From NCBI GenBank assembly GCA_949948895.1, contig CATLHE010000005.1, forward strand, positions 66,306 to 130,305: a stretch of 64,000 bases of DNA, written 5' to 3'. Shown one piece after another: positions 31,003 to 40,054 of the stretch. The notes under the pieces were generated by a model, which did not search any database, was not told the DNA's origin, and saw nothing but the letters and a program-made list of their open reading frames with translations. Position 1 is the stretch's first letter. Every line of letters starts with the position of its first letter. The position numbers and the translations under genes were made by a program. Origin of the DNA: an uncultured Christensenella sp. (GTDB taxonomy: Bacteria; Bacillota; Clostridia; Christensenellales; Pumilibacteraceae).

Positions 31003-31863
31003 TTACTTCATGCGGTTTATCATATGCTCGGCGTACAGTCCCGCTACGTTTATGCTTGTCGCGGCTTCAAATGCGTCAAAAAACGCGTTGGAGTTTACTT
31101 CGCACAGCAGAGGTTCGTCGTCCAACAGAAAATCGATGCCGCAGTAGTCGAGACCTATCTCGCGCGCCGCCGTTTCCGCGGCGCGTTTTATATTTTCGGG
31201 GACCTGCGCTTTTTCGGCTTTGCCGCCCAAGCCCACATTGGATCTGAAATCGGCGTTCGAGCGGCGTATGATGCCGCCTACGGTCTTGCCGTTTATTACT
31301 ATCACGCGCATGTCGCGCGATGCGGAACTCGCTATGAATTTTTGGAACAGATGCGGTTCGAGCTTGACCGATTCCGCGAGCGCGCGCAGCTCGTCGCGCG
31401 TGTCGGCTTTGAACACTCCGTACCCCTGCGAGCCGTACGAGCGTTTCACGACGACGGGGTAGCCGAGCGCGGATTCTATCCTGTCGAGTGTCGCGTCCGA
31501 TACCGGCACAGTTTTGTCGTAGCACAATAGCCCGGGGAGGGTGTCGGGCATTTTGACTTTGCCCGCGAGCGCGATGTGCGTCAGCATTTTGTCGTCGCAT
31601 ATCTCGATGGATTTTGCGCTGTTAAAGAGCTTGACGCCGCGCGCTTCCAATAATTCCGCTACGTACTTATCCTTGTCGAGGTATACGCAAAAATCGCAGT
31701 CGGTCGAACCGACCGCGCCGCCGCTCCCGACGGAAAAGATAAAGCCGTCGTTGCGCGATACCGTTACGTTTACGCCGCGCGCCGTGAGCTCGTCGCGCAG
31801 TCTTGTTACTTGGCGGGTGTACGGCGTGGGCGCGTAGGCGTTGACAAGAATAAGAGCGTTCAT
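31003..31863 (-). CDS. RimK-like ATP-grasp ligase
   Basis: A 286-residue ATP-grasp enzyme of the RimK/LysX/glutathione-synthase type that forms peptide or amide bonds through an acyl-phosphate. Seen are the N-terminal domain (MNALILVNAYAPTPYTRQVT), the ATP-binding stretch YPVVVKRSYGSQGYGVFKA, LFQKFIASSASRDMRVIVIN and the metal-binding end GLDYCGIDFLLDDEPLLCEV with NSNAFFDAFE. ATG 31863 has GAGGAG upstream. It stands alone without a visible carrier protein or substrate gene, so the product could be anything from a modified ribosomal protein to a cofactor tail. The repeat block lies directly downstream. Confidence 0.82.
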   Translation of the reverse strand: MNALILVNAYAPTPYTRQVTRLRDELTARGVNVTVSRNDGFIFSVGSGGAVGSTDCDFCVYLDKDKYVAELLEARGVKLFNSAKSIEICDDKMLTHIALAGKVKMPDTLPGLLCYDKTVPVSDATLDRIESALGYPVVVKRSYGSQGYGVFKADTRDELRALAESVKLEPHLFQKFIASSASRDMRVIVINGKTVGGIIRRSNADFRSNVGLGGKAEKAQVPENIKRAAETAAREIGLDYCGIDFLLDDEPLLCEVNSNAFFDAFEAATSINVAGLYAEHMINRMK

Positions 31864-31950
31864 GCTGTTTCTCCTCGGAATTATTCGCTCGGGCGGCGGG
31901 TGCCGCGCGTTAAAACATAAAGCGCCCCAAAGGACGTTTTTGGGTTGGTT

Positions 31951-32234
31951 TAGGCAGGCGGGACTCGAACGCCGTGAGCCGTAGCGGGCTGATTTTGCCC
32001 GTTTCGGCGTCAGCCTTCGCTCGTAGTACTTCAAGTACAACTTCGCTCGCCTTCCTTGAACCGAGCTAAAATCAGCTCCGCTACGGCGCTTTGCGGTTTT
32101 GGCGGCATAGAAGCAAATAATAGCGGAGAAAGACGCGAAGGGCGTAGCCCATGCGCTACGTTCGAACGGCTTTCGCCGTTAGTATGCAGTTTATATGCCG
32201 CCAAAACCTCGCGGGTCCGAGTCCCGTCTGCCTA
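31951..32234. repeat. Interspersed element copy A with acceptor/T-arm-like inverted ends
   Basis: A 284-bp element with inverted ends TAGGCAGGCGGGACTCGAAC and GTCCGAGTCCCGTCTGCCTA. GGCAGGC/GTCTGCC mimics an acceptor stem and GGGTCCGAGTCCC a T-arm; the stem differs from that of copy B (GGCGGTC) yet still pairs. It shares several blocks of 15-60 bp with copy B (22109-22500, opposite orientation). Its last bases supply the TAG stop of the lipoprotein gene at 32232, showing it has inserted at or in that gene's end. Confidence 0.7.
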
Positions 32235-33257
32235 GGCTTTTTCAAACGCAAGCGAAGTCAGCGTGTATTCGGTGATGCGTACTTGGTGCGTGCCCGTGTA
32301 TTCGGCATAGGTTATTTTTACGGGCACTTTTTTGTGCGTTTTGCCGTCGGACTTGATGTCTTTGCTCGAATAGTATACGCAGTACGGCGGTCCGTGCTTG
32401 TCCGCGCTTATATTGATATTGACGCGATAGCAGGGCAGTTCGTAAAAGTCCGATACGGGCTCGTCCGCCTGCGTTGTTTCTTGTTCCTCGTTCTTTTCTT
32501 CGTCTTTGCCATCGTCTTTTTCTTCTTCGGTCACGACGAGCGGTTCTATCCATTTGCCGAGCTTGACGTTTTTAAACTCGTCGTCCGCGCTTGCGAGCAT
32601 GGTGTAGTTGGTGAGTTCGCCGCTCAGGAACGAGTCGAAAATATTGCAGAGATAGAAATTGGTTTTCGAGCCTTTGCCGATCTTGGTGGCGCGCGCGAGG
32701 TATATCATCATCTCGTTATCGCAGAACGTGCTTTGCGGAATGTTCATTGTTTTGGTCTTGCCGTTCATATCGCGCGTGGCTTTGTGCTCGCCGAAGTAGT
32801 CGGCGGACACCGTGTACGAATTGTTTTTTGCGCCGTCGCGGTCTGCGAGCGTTACCGTTTTAGTCATTTTACTGCTCGCAAGACTGTCGTTGTGGAACTC
32901 GACTTTGCTCGTGATTGTGTCGGTCTTGCCGCGATTGGCTTCCGCAGCTTGGGCGTTGTACGTTACGGAAAAATCCATGCCGAGCTCGGAAAATATCGCC
33001 GCGCCCGCCGCGCGCGTGTTTTCTTGGAGAACGTAGGATAGCGCGCCGTCCGCTATGAGTATGCGCTTGTCGTCGCTCGCGCCGTTTGACGTGTCGTATA
33101 CGGCGACGGAATAGTCGAGCTTTTCGTACGATGCCGCGCCGTCGTGCCACGGGCGGTCGGTATCGAAAGTGACGGTAGTGGGCTGATTGCACGCGGTAAG
33201 CGACAATGCGAGCGCCGCCGCAGTGATTATTCCTATCGATTTTTTAATGGCTTTCAT
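32232..33257 (-). CDS. Hypothetical lipoprotein
   Basis: A 341-residue lipoprotein: signal peptide KAIKKSIGIITAAALALSLT with lipobox LTAC. The mature part opens NQPTTVTFDTDRPWHDGAAS and is beta-rich; an acidic Glu/Asp/Lys linker (TEEEKDDGKDEEKNEEQETT) separates a C-terminal beta domain (CYRVNINISADKHGPPYCVY; VKITYAEYTGTHQVRITEYT). Similar proteins with this CYRVNI/Y-S-S-KDIKSDGK wording seem to form a lineage-specific family, but I cannot name it. The stop TAG is part of repeat element A, so the original C-terminus may have been altered. The gene reads alone. Confidence 0.72.
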   Translation of the reverse strand: MKAIKKSIGIITAAALALSLTACNQPTTVTFDTDRPWHDGAASYEKLDYSVAVYDTSNGASDDKRILIADGALSYVLQENTRAAGAAIFSELGMDFSVTYNAQAAEANRGKTDTITSKVEFHNDSLASSKMTKTVTLADRDGAKNNSYTVSADYFGEHKATRDMNGKTKTMNIPQSTFCDNEMMIYLARATKIGKGSKTNFYLCNIFDSFLSGELTNYTMLASADDEFKNVKLGKWIEPLVVTEEEKDDGKDEEKNEEQETTQADEPVSDFYELPCYRVNINISADKHGPPYCVYYSSKDIKSDGKTHKKVPVKITYAEYTGTHQVRITEYTLTSLAFEKA

Positions 33258-33299
33258 GCGAACATTCTATCACACACAGCCGCAAAAATCAACTGAATT

Positions 33300-33491
33300 C
33301 CAAGCCTAATGTTTTGTTTGCGGAGCGACGACTCGGCGCTTCATAAGAAAGGGTAGCGATTGGTTGGGCGTTTACGCATTAAAAGATAGATGAGAAATTT
33401 AAATCGAAGATAGAGAACGTAAAAGTAAAACAAAAGGGCGTATAATCTCGCTTAAAGTTTTCTTGCCTACTTCTTTTTCAAAAGAAGTAGG
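33300..33491. repeat. Repeat relic and long hairpin upstream of addB
   Basis: GGAGCGACGACTCGGCGCTTC (about 33321) and GATTGGTTGGGCGTTTACG are a worn copy of the hairpin mosaic. CCTACTTCTTTT/AAAAGAAGTAGG (33466-33491) is a 12-bp stem directly before the addB -35 box; it may act as a terminator or attenuator. Confidence 0.5.
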
Positions 33492-33520
33492 TTGATTTTG
33501 CGGCGCGGATTTGGTATAAT
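33492..33520 (+). promoter_or_regulatory. Promoter of addBA
   Basis: TTGATT at 33492-33497, 17-nt spacer, perfect TATAAT at 33515-33520. The addB ATG is 7 nt past the -10 box, at the expected transcription start, so the mRNA is predicted to be leaderless. Confidence 0.65.
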
Positions 33521-33526
33521 CGAGGT

Positions 33527-36301
33527 ATGAGCATAACTCACGAAAGATACAAGAGTTTTCCCGCGGCGCTCGACGCGCTGGCAAACGCGGTAAGACCGAG
33601 CGCGTTCGCGCCCGACGAATACACGATAGTGCTCACGCCCGACAGGTACACGCTCGAAACGGAGAAAGCGCTGTTCAAGGGCGCGGGCAGTCTCAATACC
33701 GAAGTGCTCACGCTGTCAAGGCTCGCGCGCCGCGTGCTCGGCGCGGGCAAGATATTAACGCGCGAGGGCGGAGTCATGCTTGTGGCGAAAGCGGTGGCGG
33801 AAGTATCCAAAGACCTGGTGTACTACAAGCACGCGACGCGGTACACCGACTTCGCGCGCGAAGTATACGACACGCTCCTTCAAATGTCGTCGTCCTGCGC
33901 GGACGCCGCCGCGCTCTCCAAAACGTCCGCGGGCATGACCGCGGAAAAGCTCGCAGACCTCGCGATAATAAGCGCACGCTACGAAGAACTCAAAGCCGAT
34001 GCGAGCGACTCGCCCGGCCGCCTGAAAGACCTGATGTCCGCCTGTGCCGAAAGCGCGCTCGTGAAAGGCGCGCACATATACGCCATAGGCTACAAGGACG
34101 CGACAAAACTCAACCGCGACGTGTTCGAAGCGCTCGCAAAAGCGTCGCGGTCGTTCACGTACTACGACGCCGACCCGCCGACGCCGCGCTCTATGCTATC
34201 CGTCATGTCCGCACCCGACGCGGTCGCGCAGTACAAGCGCATCGCCGCGGACATAAAAGAATACGTGCGCAAGGGCGGAAGGTACGGCGACGTAGCCGTG
34301 ATCGACGCCAAAGGCAGTCGCGCCCTGCCGCGCATACTCGGTGAGTACGGGATAAAATACTACACCGAAAGCGCTACGTCGCTGTTCGACACTCCGCCGC
34401 TCGCCGCGCTCTACGCGCTGTACCGCCTGAAAACGGGCAGCGACGCGGCGACGGCTTCTGCTTTTGCCAAGAACCCGTTTTCGGGCTGTGACCGCGAGGA
34501 CGCAGAGCGCCTTGACGCTGAACTGACCGCGCGCGGGTCCGACTTCCTGTCCGCGGACTATACGCCCGACACCGACGGCGCAAAGCGCGCGCTCGAACGC
34601 GTCCGCGCCGCATGCAACGCGTTCCGCGCGCAAAAAACGTTTGTGGCCGCAGTCGAGCAAGCAATGACCGAACTCGGTTTTGCGCAAAACCCGCACCGCC
34701 TGTACGAATCGGTTACCGATCTTATCGAGCCGATAAATCGCCTTACCGAACTATTGCGACGGTACGGCTCGGGCATGTTCGAGTCGGACGCGTCGATGTT
34801 TTTTTCGGCGGCGCGCGCGGTGTCGGTCAGCTCGCTGCCGGGGTATACCGACACGGTCAGCGTGTGCGAAGTCGGCTCGCTCCGCATGACCAAATGCAAA
34901 AGACTGTACGTGCCCGACTTTAATGAGGGCGTGTTGCCCAAGACCGTCACGGACACGGGCCTGCTGTCGGACGCGGAGATCGCGGAGCTCGACGGCGCAG
35001 TCGAGCCGACGGTGCGCGAAAAGAACAAGCGCGACCGCGAAGAACTGCTCGCCGTAATATCCAATGCCGACGAAGCGCTGTGCGCGTACGTAAACGGCGG
35101 CGGCGCGCGCGAAGCGGCGTTCATATACGAATGCGCAGACAGAATAGAAAAGTACGACCTTAACGCCGAGCTCGCCATGCTCAAAGCGACGGACAGCGCC
35201 GAGGTCATAGCACGGCACGCATGCACCGAAAGCGCGGCGAAAGAAATAGCCGCTCGCGGCATGACCAAGCACGGCGCAGCCGTTGCCGCGGCAGTCCAAA
35301 CGACTTCGCGGACGGCACCGCCGTTCTCGCCGTACGTGGAGCTTACGCGAAAATCGCTCTCGGTCAGCGAGCTCAAACACTATTTCGACTGCCCGTACAA
35401 ACGGTTCTTGACCGACTCGATAGGTCTGAAAGAAAAGCGCAGAGCGGGCGCGTCCGCCGCAGATTTCGGCATAATCATGCACGAATTCATGCGGCGATGG
35501 GTGGTGAAAGAGCCGCTTGACGCGAGCCGCGACGCGGTAGCCGACATAGTCAACGCGGTGCTGGACGACGCGGGAATGTTTACGGGCGAGAGCGGCAAGC
35601 CCGACCGCCGCCGTATCATATCCGACGCCGCCGACTTTGCCGCGGTAAACAAAAACATAATAGAAGCGGGCAGGTACAGACCGAACGCGGATCGCCTCGA
35701 AACGCCGTTCGGCGGGAACATCGCGCTCGGCAAAGCCAAGCTCCCGTTCGTTGGCGTTATCGACCGCGTGGATCATAGCGGCAACGACGCGCGTATCATC
35801 GACTATAAAACGGGCAGTACCGAGTTCGAAGTAAAGCGCTGTCTCGACGGGCGCGACTTACAGCTCCCGCTGTATACCGCCGCGCTCCGCGCGGGCGGCG
35901 AGCACGTTACGGGCGCGTTTTACGTTTCGCTCAGACCCGCGTACGCCGCCGATGATGCGTGCGTTTCGGGCTGTATGGTCAAGGACGTGAACATAGCGCT
36001 CGACTACGACGCTGGGCTTATCGACGGCGAACGCTCGGCGGTAATGCCGCTGAGACTGACCGTGAGGGACGGCGTGCCCACCGGCTTTCGCGGCGGCGGC
36101 AACAAACTGATGGAACAATCCGATTTCGACGGGTTCGTATCGGGCTGTGTCGCGACGGCGGGGCTCGCCGCCGACGAGATATTATCGGGGTATATAGAAA
36201 AGACCCCGACGGAACGCGCGTGCGCTTGGTGCAAGTACGGCGCGCTGTGCCGCGACAAGAAACCGCGCGACGGGTACGAGGGCGAGGAGGACGGCAAATG
36301 A
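33527..36301 (+). CDS. addB: ATP-dependent helicase/nuclease subunit B
   Basis: A 924-residue AddB subunit of the AddAB helicase-nuclease that resects double-strand breaks and loads RecA. The N-terminal UvrD-like region lacks a usable Walker A (YTIVLTPDRYTLETEKALF). The C-terminal nuclease is clear: iron-sulfur cysteine and start CPYKRFLTDS, GIIMHEFMRRW, then ARIIDYKTGSTEFEVKRCLD with LQLPLYTAAL, and the last three cluster cysteines in ERACAWCKYGALC. It is shorter than Bacillus AddB (about 1160). The stop overlaps addA by 4 nt. Confidence 0.9.
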   Translation: MSITHERYKSFPAALDALANAVRPSAFAPDEYTIVLTPDRYTLETEKALFKGAGSLNTEVLTLSRLARRVLGAGKILTREGGVMLVAKAVAEVSKDLVYYKHATRYTDFAREVYDTLLQMSSSCADAAALSKTSAGMTAEKLADLAIISARYEELKADASDSPGRLKDLMSACAESALVKGAHIYAIGYKDATKLNRDVFEALAKASRSFTYYDADPPTPRSMLSVMSAPDAVAQYKRIAADIKEYVRKGGRYGDVAVIDAKGSRALPRILGEYGIKYYTESATSLFDTPPLAALYALYRLKTGSDAATASAFAKNPFSGCDREDAERLDAELTARGSDFLSADYTPDTDGAKRALERVRAACNAFRAQKTFVAAVEQAMTELGFAQNPHRLYESVTDLIEPINRLTELLRRYGSGMFESDASMFFSAARAVSVSSLPGYTDTVSVCEVGSLRMTKCKRLYVPDFNEGVLPKTVTDTGLLSDAEIAELDGAVEPTVREKNKRDREELLAVISNADEALCAYVNGGGAREAAFIYECADRIEKYDLNAELAMLKATDSAEVIARHACTESAAKEIAARGMTKHGAAVAAAVQTTSRTAPPFSPYVELTRKSLSVSELKHYFDCPYKRFLTDSIGLKEKRRAGASAADFGIIMHEFMRRWVVKEPLDASRDAVADIVNAVLDDAGMFTGESGKPDRRRIISDAADFAAVNKNIIEAGRYRPNADRLETPFGGNIALGKAKLPFVGVIDRVDHSGNDARIIDYKTGSTEFEVKRCLDGRDLQLPLYTAALRAGGEHVTGAFYVSLRPAYAADDACVSGCMVKDVNIALDYDAGLIDGERSAVMPLRLTVRDGVPTGFRGGGNKLMEQSDFDGFVSGCVATAGLAADEILSGYIEKTPTERACAWCKYGALCRDKKPRDGYEGEEDGK

Positions 36302-39300
36302 AGATCGTGTTTTCCGCCAATCAGAAAAAAGCGATAGAAACGCCGGGGCACGTGATAGTCTCGGCGGGCGCGGGCAGCGGCAAGACCGCGGTCATGATAG
36401 AGCGCATAGTGAACAAGCTCGCAAACGGCAGTAAGCTCGACGAAATGCTCATTGTCACGTTCACACGCGCGGCGGCGGCGGACATGCGCGCCAAGCTCGC
36501 GCTGAGGCTTACTGAGCTCAAGCGCGGCGGCGACGCAAGATCGGCGCGCATGGCGACTGAAGCGCTGTATGCTCTGCCCGTTTGCAATATCGGCACGCTC
36601 CACAGCTTTTGTCAGCGGCTCATTCGCACGTACTTTTATGCGGCGGAGATAGACCCCGCGTCAAACGTTTTGGACGAGAGCGACGCCGCGAAGTACAAGC
36701 TCATGAGCATAGCTTCCGCAGTACGCGAGGCGAGAGAACACCCGACACTCGAGTTCGAAGCGGTCGAGGCAGCGCTGTCTTCGAGGCGTTCGGACGACGG
36801 ACTCATCCAAGCGGTGCGAACGGTAGTTGAGTTTGCGCTGTCGCTGTCCGAGCCCGACGCGTTCTTGGACGGAACGCGCCCCGACTCGTATTACTTTGGC
36901 GCGCTCGACGCGGCGATCGAGACCGAGCGCGACGCGCTCGCGGCGGAAGCCGAGCTTTTGCTTGCGGACGTGACGGCGGCGGGCTTTACCAAAATATATC
37001 AAGCCGCGTCCGATCTCGTTCCGTACCTCGACGGGCTTATAGACGACGTAACGAAAACGCGCGTGACCGCCACGGGCGGCGCGACCGACCTACTCAACGA
37101 CAGACTGAAAGAGCTCAAAGCCGCGTGCAAGGCGCATAGAGAAAAAGCGGCGGAGTACGCCCGCGCCAAAACTGTGGACAGCGCGCCGTATGCCGAGGTT
37201 TTGTGCGCGCTCGCAAAGACGGCGCTCATAAAGTACGCCGCGGTAAAATCGGCGCTCGGCCGTATCGATTATTCCGATCTCGAGCACGGCGCGTTAAAAG
37301 TCCTGCGCGACGAAAAATGCGTGAGCGAGATATCGTCGCGGCTCAAGTACGTGTTTATCGACGAGTACCAAGACGTCAATCCCCTCCAAGCCGAAATAGC
37401 GTACAGCCTCAAATCGGGCGCGGGCGCGGAGATGTTTTTGGTCGGGGATATCAAGCAGTCCATATACGCGTTCCGCCGTTGCGACCCCAAGTATTTCAAG
37501 GACGCAATGACCGACCCCGAATATACGAAAGTCGCGCTCAACGACAATTACCGCTCGTCGCGCGCCGTCGTGGAGTTTATAAACAAAGTGTTTACGGGCG
37601 TTATGCGCGATGATTTCGGCGGCGCGGATTACGACGACAATAAGCTCGTGTACGGCAAAAAATCCCGTGACGAAGGCTTTGCCGAGTTTGTGCTCGTTGA
37701 AGATGACGAGCGCGATAAACCCGATAGCGGCGCATCCGAAACCGCGGGATCAAATGCGGCGACCGAAGGCGATAGCGAGAAATACGACTATTCGATAGAC
37801 GGCGTCGCGCCTACGTACTCGGTGGTCGAGTCCGCCGCGGCAAGCGTTTCTGCGCCCGATCCTCAGGCGCGGTTCATAGTGGACAGCATACTCGAATACG
37901 TGGACGGCGGAAGCGACGCCGCGCCGCGCACGTTCGGCTCTGTCGCGGTGCTGCTGCGCTCGGGGCGCACCGCGTTCTGCGACGAGCTCGTAGCGTACAT
38001 GCGTGCTTGCGGCGTGCCGTGCCGTTTGGGCAGGAACAGCGCGATAGGCGACTATCCCGAAGCCGCGGCGCTGCTCAATATCCTCAGATACATAGATAAC
38101 CGTTTCGACGATATCGCGCTGTATACGGCGTTGCGCTCGCCTATGGGCGGGTTTTCGGACGCCGAGCTTCTCGCCGTTGCCGAAGAGGGCGAGGCGGCGG
38201 CAAAGCGTAACGGCGTTGCGCCCGAGTACGGCGCACAGCGCAAGTCGTACTGTTTTCGTCAGAAAGTCGATAGCTACGACGGCGCGCTCAAAGACAGGAT
38301 AGACGCGTTTAAAAAACTGCGCGAGACTTTTACCGAGTATGCCGCCGATCACGACGCCGCCGACGTTATCGGCGCGGTCACGTCGGGTATCGACTACTTC
38401 GGGCACGTGTTCGAGATGGGCGGCAACGCCGCGGTTATAGACGCGATGATAGAGGACGCGGCGGCGCGAAAGCTCGATCTCTGCTCGTACCTGTCGGCGG
38501 TGAACGAGAGCACGGAGCTAGCCGTAGCCGACGGCGGCGACGCGGTCACTGTTTCTACAGTGCACGCGTCTAAGGGACTCGAGTACGACTACGTTATCGT
38601 GGCGGATATAGGTCACGGATTCATGATGAGAGAAGCGAGCGCGCCGTACATAGTGACGGGCGACGGCGTTGCGGTAAAGTATCCCGACGAAAAGGCGCGT
38701 AAGCTCGTGCCGAGCGCGCCATGGCTGGCGGCGAGCGCCGCCCTGCCGCCGCATATCCGCGAGGAAGAGCTTAGACTGTTTTACGTCGCGCTAACGCGCG
38801 CAAAACAACGACTGACGGTGTGCGGCAAGAGCGGCGTCAGGCAAAGACCCATAGCGTCGGCGTCATGCGAGTATGACTATATGCAAAACGTATTGCCACG
38901 CGTAGTGACTGCTGGCTCGAGGATACAAGAGCCCGTGAGCGAGCCGCGACCCATAGACGCGCGCATTACCGCCGCCGTAAAAGCGGCGTGCGAGACCGAG
39001 TACGCTTATCCGTCGCTCGCTGTAAAAACGTGCGTAACGGCGCTCGGCGAGAGCGGAGTGGAAGCGGTATTCGCCGTCACGGACGACGACAAAGCGGCAT
39101 TGTACGACAACGCCGACGAAACGCCGACGGGCGTGCCCGTATACGCGGTGACTGCCGACGAACGTGCGGCGGGGAGCGCGTCGCCCTCTTCTTCCGCGGA
39201 CGCTAAACTGCGCGGCACTGCGTACCACCGCGCTATGGAGCTGTGCGACTTCGCCCGTCCCGACGCGGAAGCGATAAAAGCCGAGTGCGAGAATTTCGAG

Positions 39301-39702
39301 CTCGTGGACTTCGATAAAATAGTAAAAGCGGCAGAGTGCATGAGTAAGCTTGCGGCGGGTGCTTGCGTGTTCAGGGAGCGCCCGTTCATAGTCGATCTGC
39401 CGCTGTGCGAGATATCGGGCGGTTCCGTTCCGCTCGTGTCCGACGGGTCGGCGGCGCGCGGCGACAGCGTTCTGCTCCAAGGCGTTATCGATCTTTTGAT
39501 AGTGCGAGACGGCGAAGCGATCATAGTCGATTATAAAACGTCGTCGCCCGAAACGCTCGGTTGTTCCGCTTATAGGACACAGCTCGCGCTGTATAAAAAA
39601 GCTGTCGAGAAAGCGACGGCGGGGTCGAAAACGCCGCTAAGCGTGACAAAGACTTATTTGTATTCGTTTGTATTGGGCAAAGCGATAGAAGTCATACTAT
39701 GA
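36298..39702 (+). CDS. addA: ATP-dependent helicase/nuclease subunit A
   Basis: A 1134-residue AddA subunit with UvrD-type helicase and RecB-type nuclease. Walker A is AGAGSGKTAVMIERIV (about residues 20-35), motif Ia LIVTFTRAAAADMRAKL, Walker B VFIDEYQDVNPLQ, motif III FLVGDIKQSIYAFRRCDPKY, motif V VSTVHASKGLEYDYVIVADI and motif VI FYVALTRAKQRL. The C-terminal nuclease shows GVIDLLIVRDGEAIIVDYKT with YRTQLALYKKAVE. ATG 36298 is in the 4-nt overlap with the addB stop; the frame is open upstream but lies over the addB nuclease. A low-complexity insert at about 470-530 is unusual. Confidence 0.93.
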   Translation: MKIVFSANQKKAIETPGHVIVSAGAGSGKTAVMIERIVNKLANGSKLDEMLIVTFTRAAAADMRAKLALRLTELKRGGDARSARMATEALYALPVCNIGTLHSFCQRLIRTYFYAAEIDPASNVLDESDAAKYKLMSIASAVREAREHPTLEFEAVEAALSSRRSDDGLIQAVRTVVEFALSLSEPDAFLDGTRPDSYYFGALDAAIETERDALAAEAELLLADVTAAGFTKIYQAASDLVPYLDGLIDDVTKTRVTATGGATDLLNDRLKELKAACKAHREKAAEYARAKTVDSAPYAEVLCALAKTALIKYAAVKSALGRIDYSDLEHGALKVLRDEKCVSEISSRLKYVFIDEYQDVNPLQAEIAYSLKSGAGAEMFLVGDIKQSIYAFRRCDPKYFKDAMTDPEYTKVALNDNYRSSRAVVEFINKVFTGVMRDDFGGADYDDNKLVYGKKSRDEGFAEFVLVEDDERDKPDSGASETAGSNAATEGDSEKYDYSIDGVAPTYSVVESAAASVSAPDPQARFIVDSILEYVDGGSDAAPRTFGSVAVLLRSGRTAFCDELVAYMRACGVPCRLGRNSAIGDYPEAAALLNILRYIDNRFDDIALYTALRSPMGGFSDAELLAVAEEGEAAAKRNGVAPEYGAQRKSYCFRQKVDSYDGALKDRIDAFKKLRETFTEYAADHDAADVIGAVTSGIDYFGHVFEMGGNAAVIDAMIEDAAARKLDLCSYLSAVNESTELAVADGGDAVTVSTVHASKGLEYDYVIVADIGHGFMMREASAPYIVTGDGVAVKYPDEKARKLVPSAPWLAASAALPPHIREEELRLFYVALTRAKQRLTVCGKSGVRQRPIASASCEYDYMQNVLPRVVTAGSRIQEPVSEPRPIDARITAAVKAACETEYAYPSLAVKTCVTALGESGVEAVFAVTDDDKAALYDNADETPTGVPVYAVTADERAAGSASPSSSADAKLRGTAYHRAMELCDFARPDAEAIKAECENFELVDFDKIVKAAECMSKLAAGACVFRERPFIVDLPLCEISGGSVPLVSDGSAARGDSVLLQGVIDLLIVRDGEAIIVDYKTSSPETLGCSAYRTQLALYKKAVEKATAGSKTPLSVTKTYLYSFVLGKAIEVIL

Positions 39703-40054
39703 GTAACGACGGCTCAAACGGAACGCCGCGACGGGGCGTTGAGGCGGATCGTGGCGGTCGGGCGGGGTATTTTGTCGGAATTTATATAAAAAAATATAAA
39801 ATAACCGAAAAACTTTTGAAAAATTATAGATTTTTTGCGTATAGTGTGATATAATGTGAACTACAATTACGTGTAGCGGTCCGATTTTCCGTAATGCGTT
39901 CAGACGAGCCGATCCCGTAACATATTGAAAAACTTACGGATGAGCGGTGTTTTTGCGTTTATGCGTTTGCGGCGCGGTAATATAAAGCGCGTCGGACAGA
40001 TAAAATATAGTGGGTAACACTATCGTCGTGTGGTAATCGGCGGGAGGAGTAATA
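39703..40054. other. Intergenic stretch before the coiled-coil membrane protein
   Basis: 350 bp without a gene. It has an AT-rich part with TATAAT at 39850-39855 and a poor -35 (TAGATT, 17 nt upstream) that probably drives the 40055 gene, leaving a leader near 200 nt. I see no riboswitch signature or strong terminator in that leader. Confidence 0.4.

Noticed and set aside
31951-32234. Repeat elements A and B as tmRNA
   Set aside because: The 5' end lacks the tmRNA start motif and no tag-peptide frame is present; two copies in opposite orientation also argue against it.
34751-35776. Long leftward frames opposite addB, addA, gyrB and gyrA
   Set aside because: They are shadows created by GC-biased codons; Arg/Ala/Val-rich composition and no ribosome sites, while the plus strand has clear domain matches.
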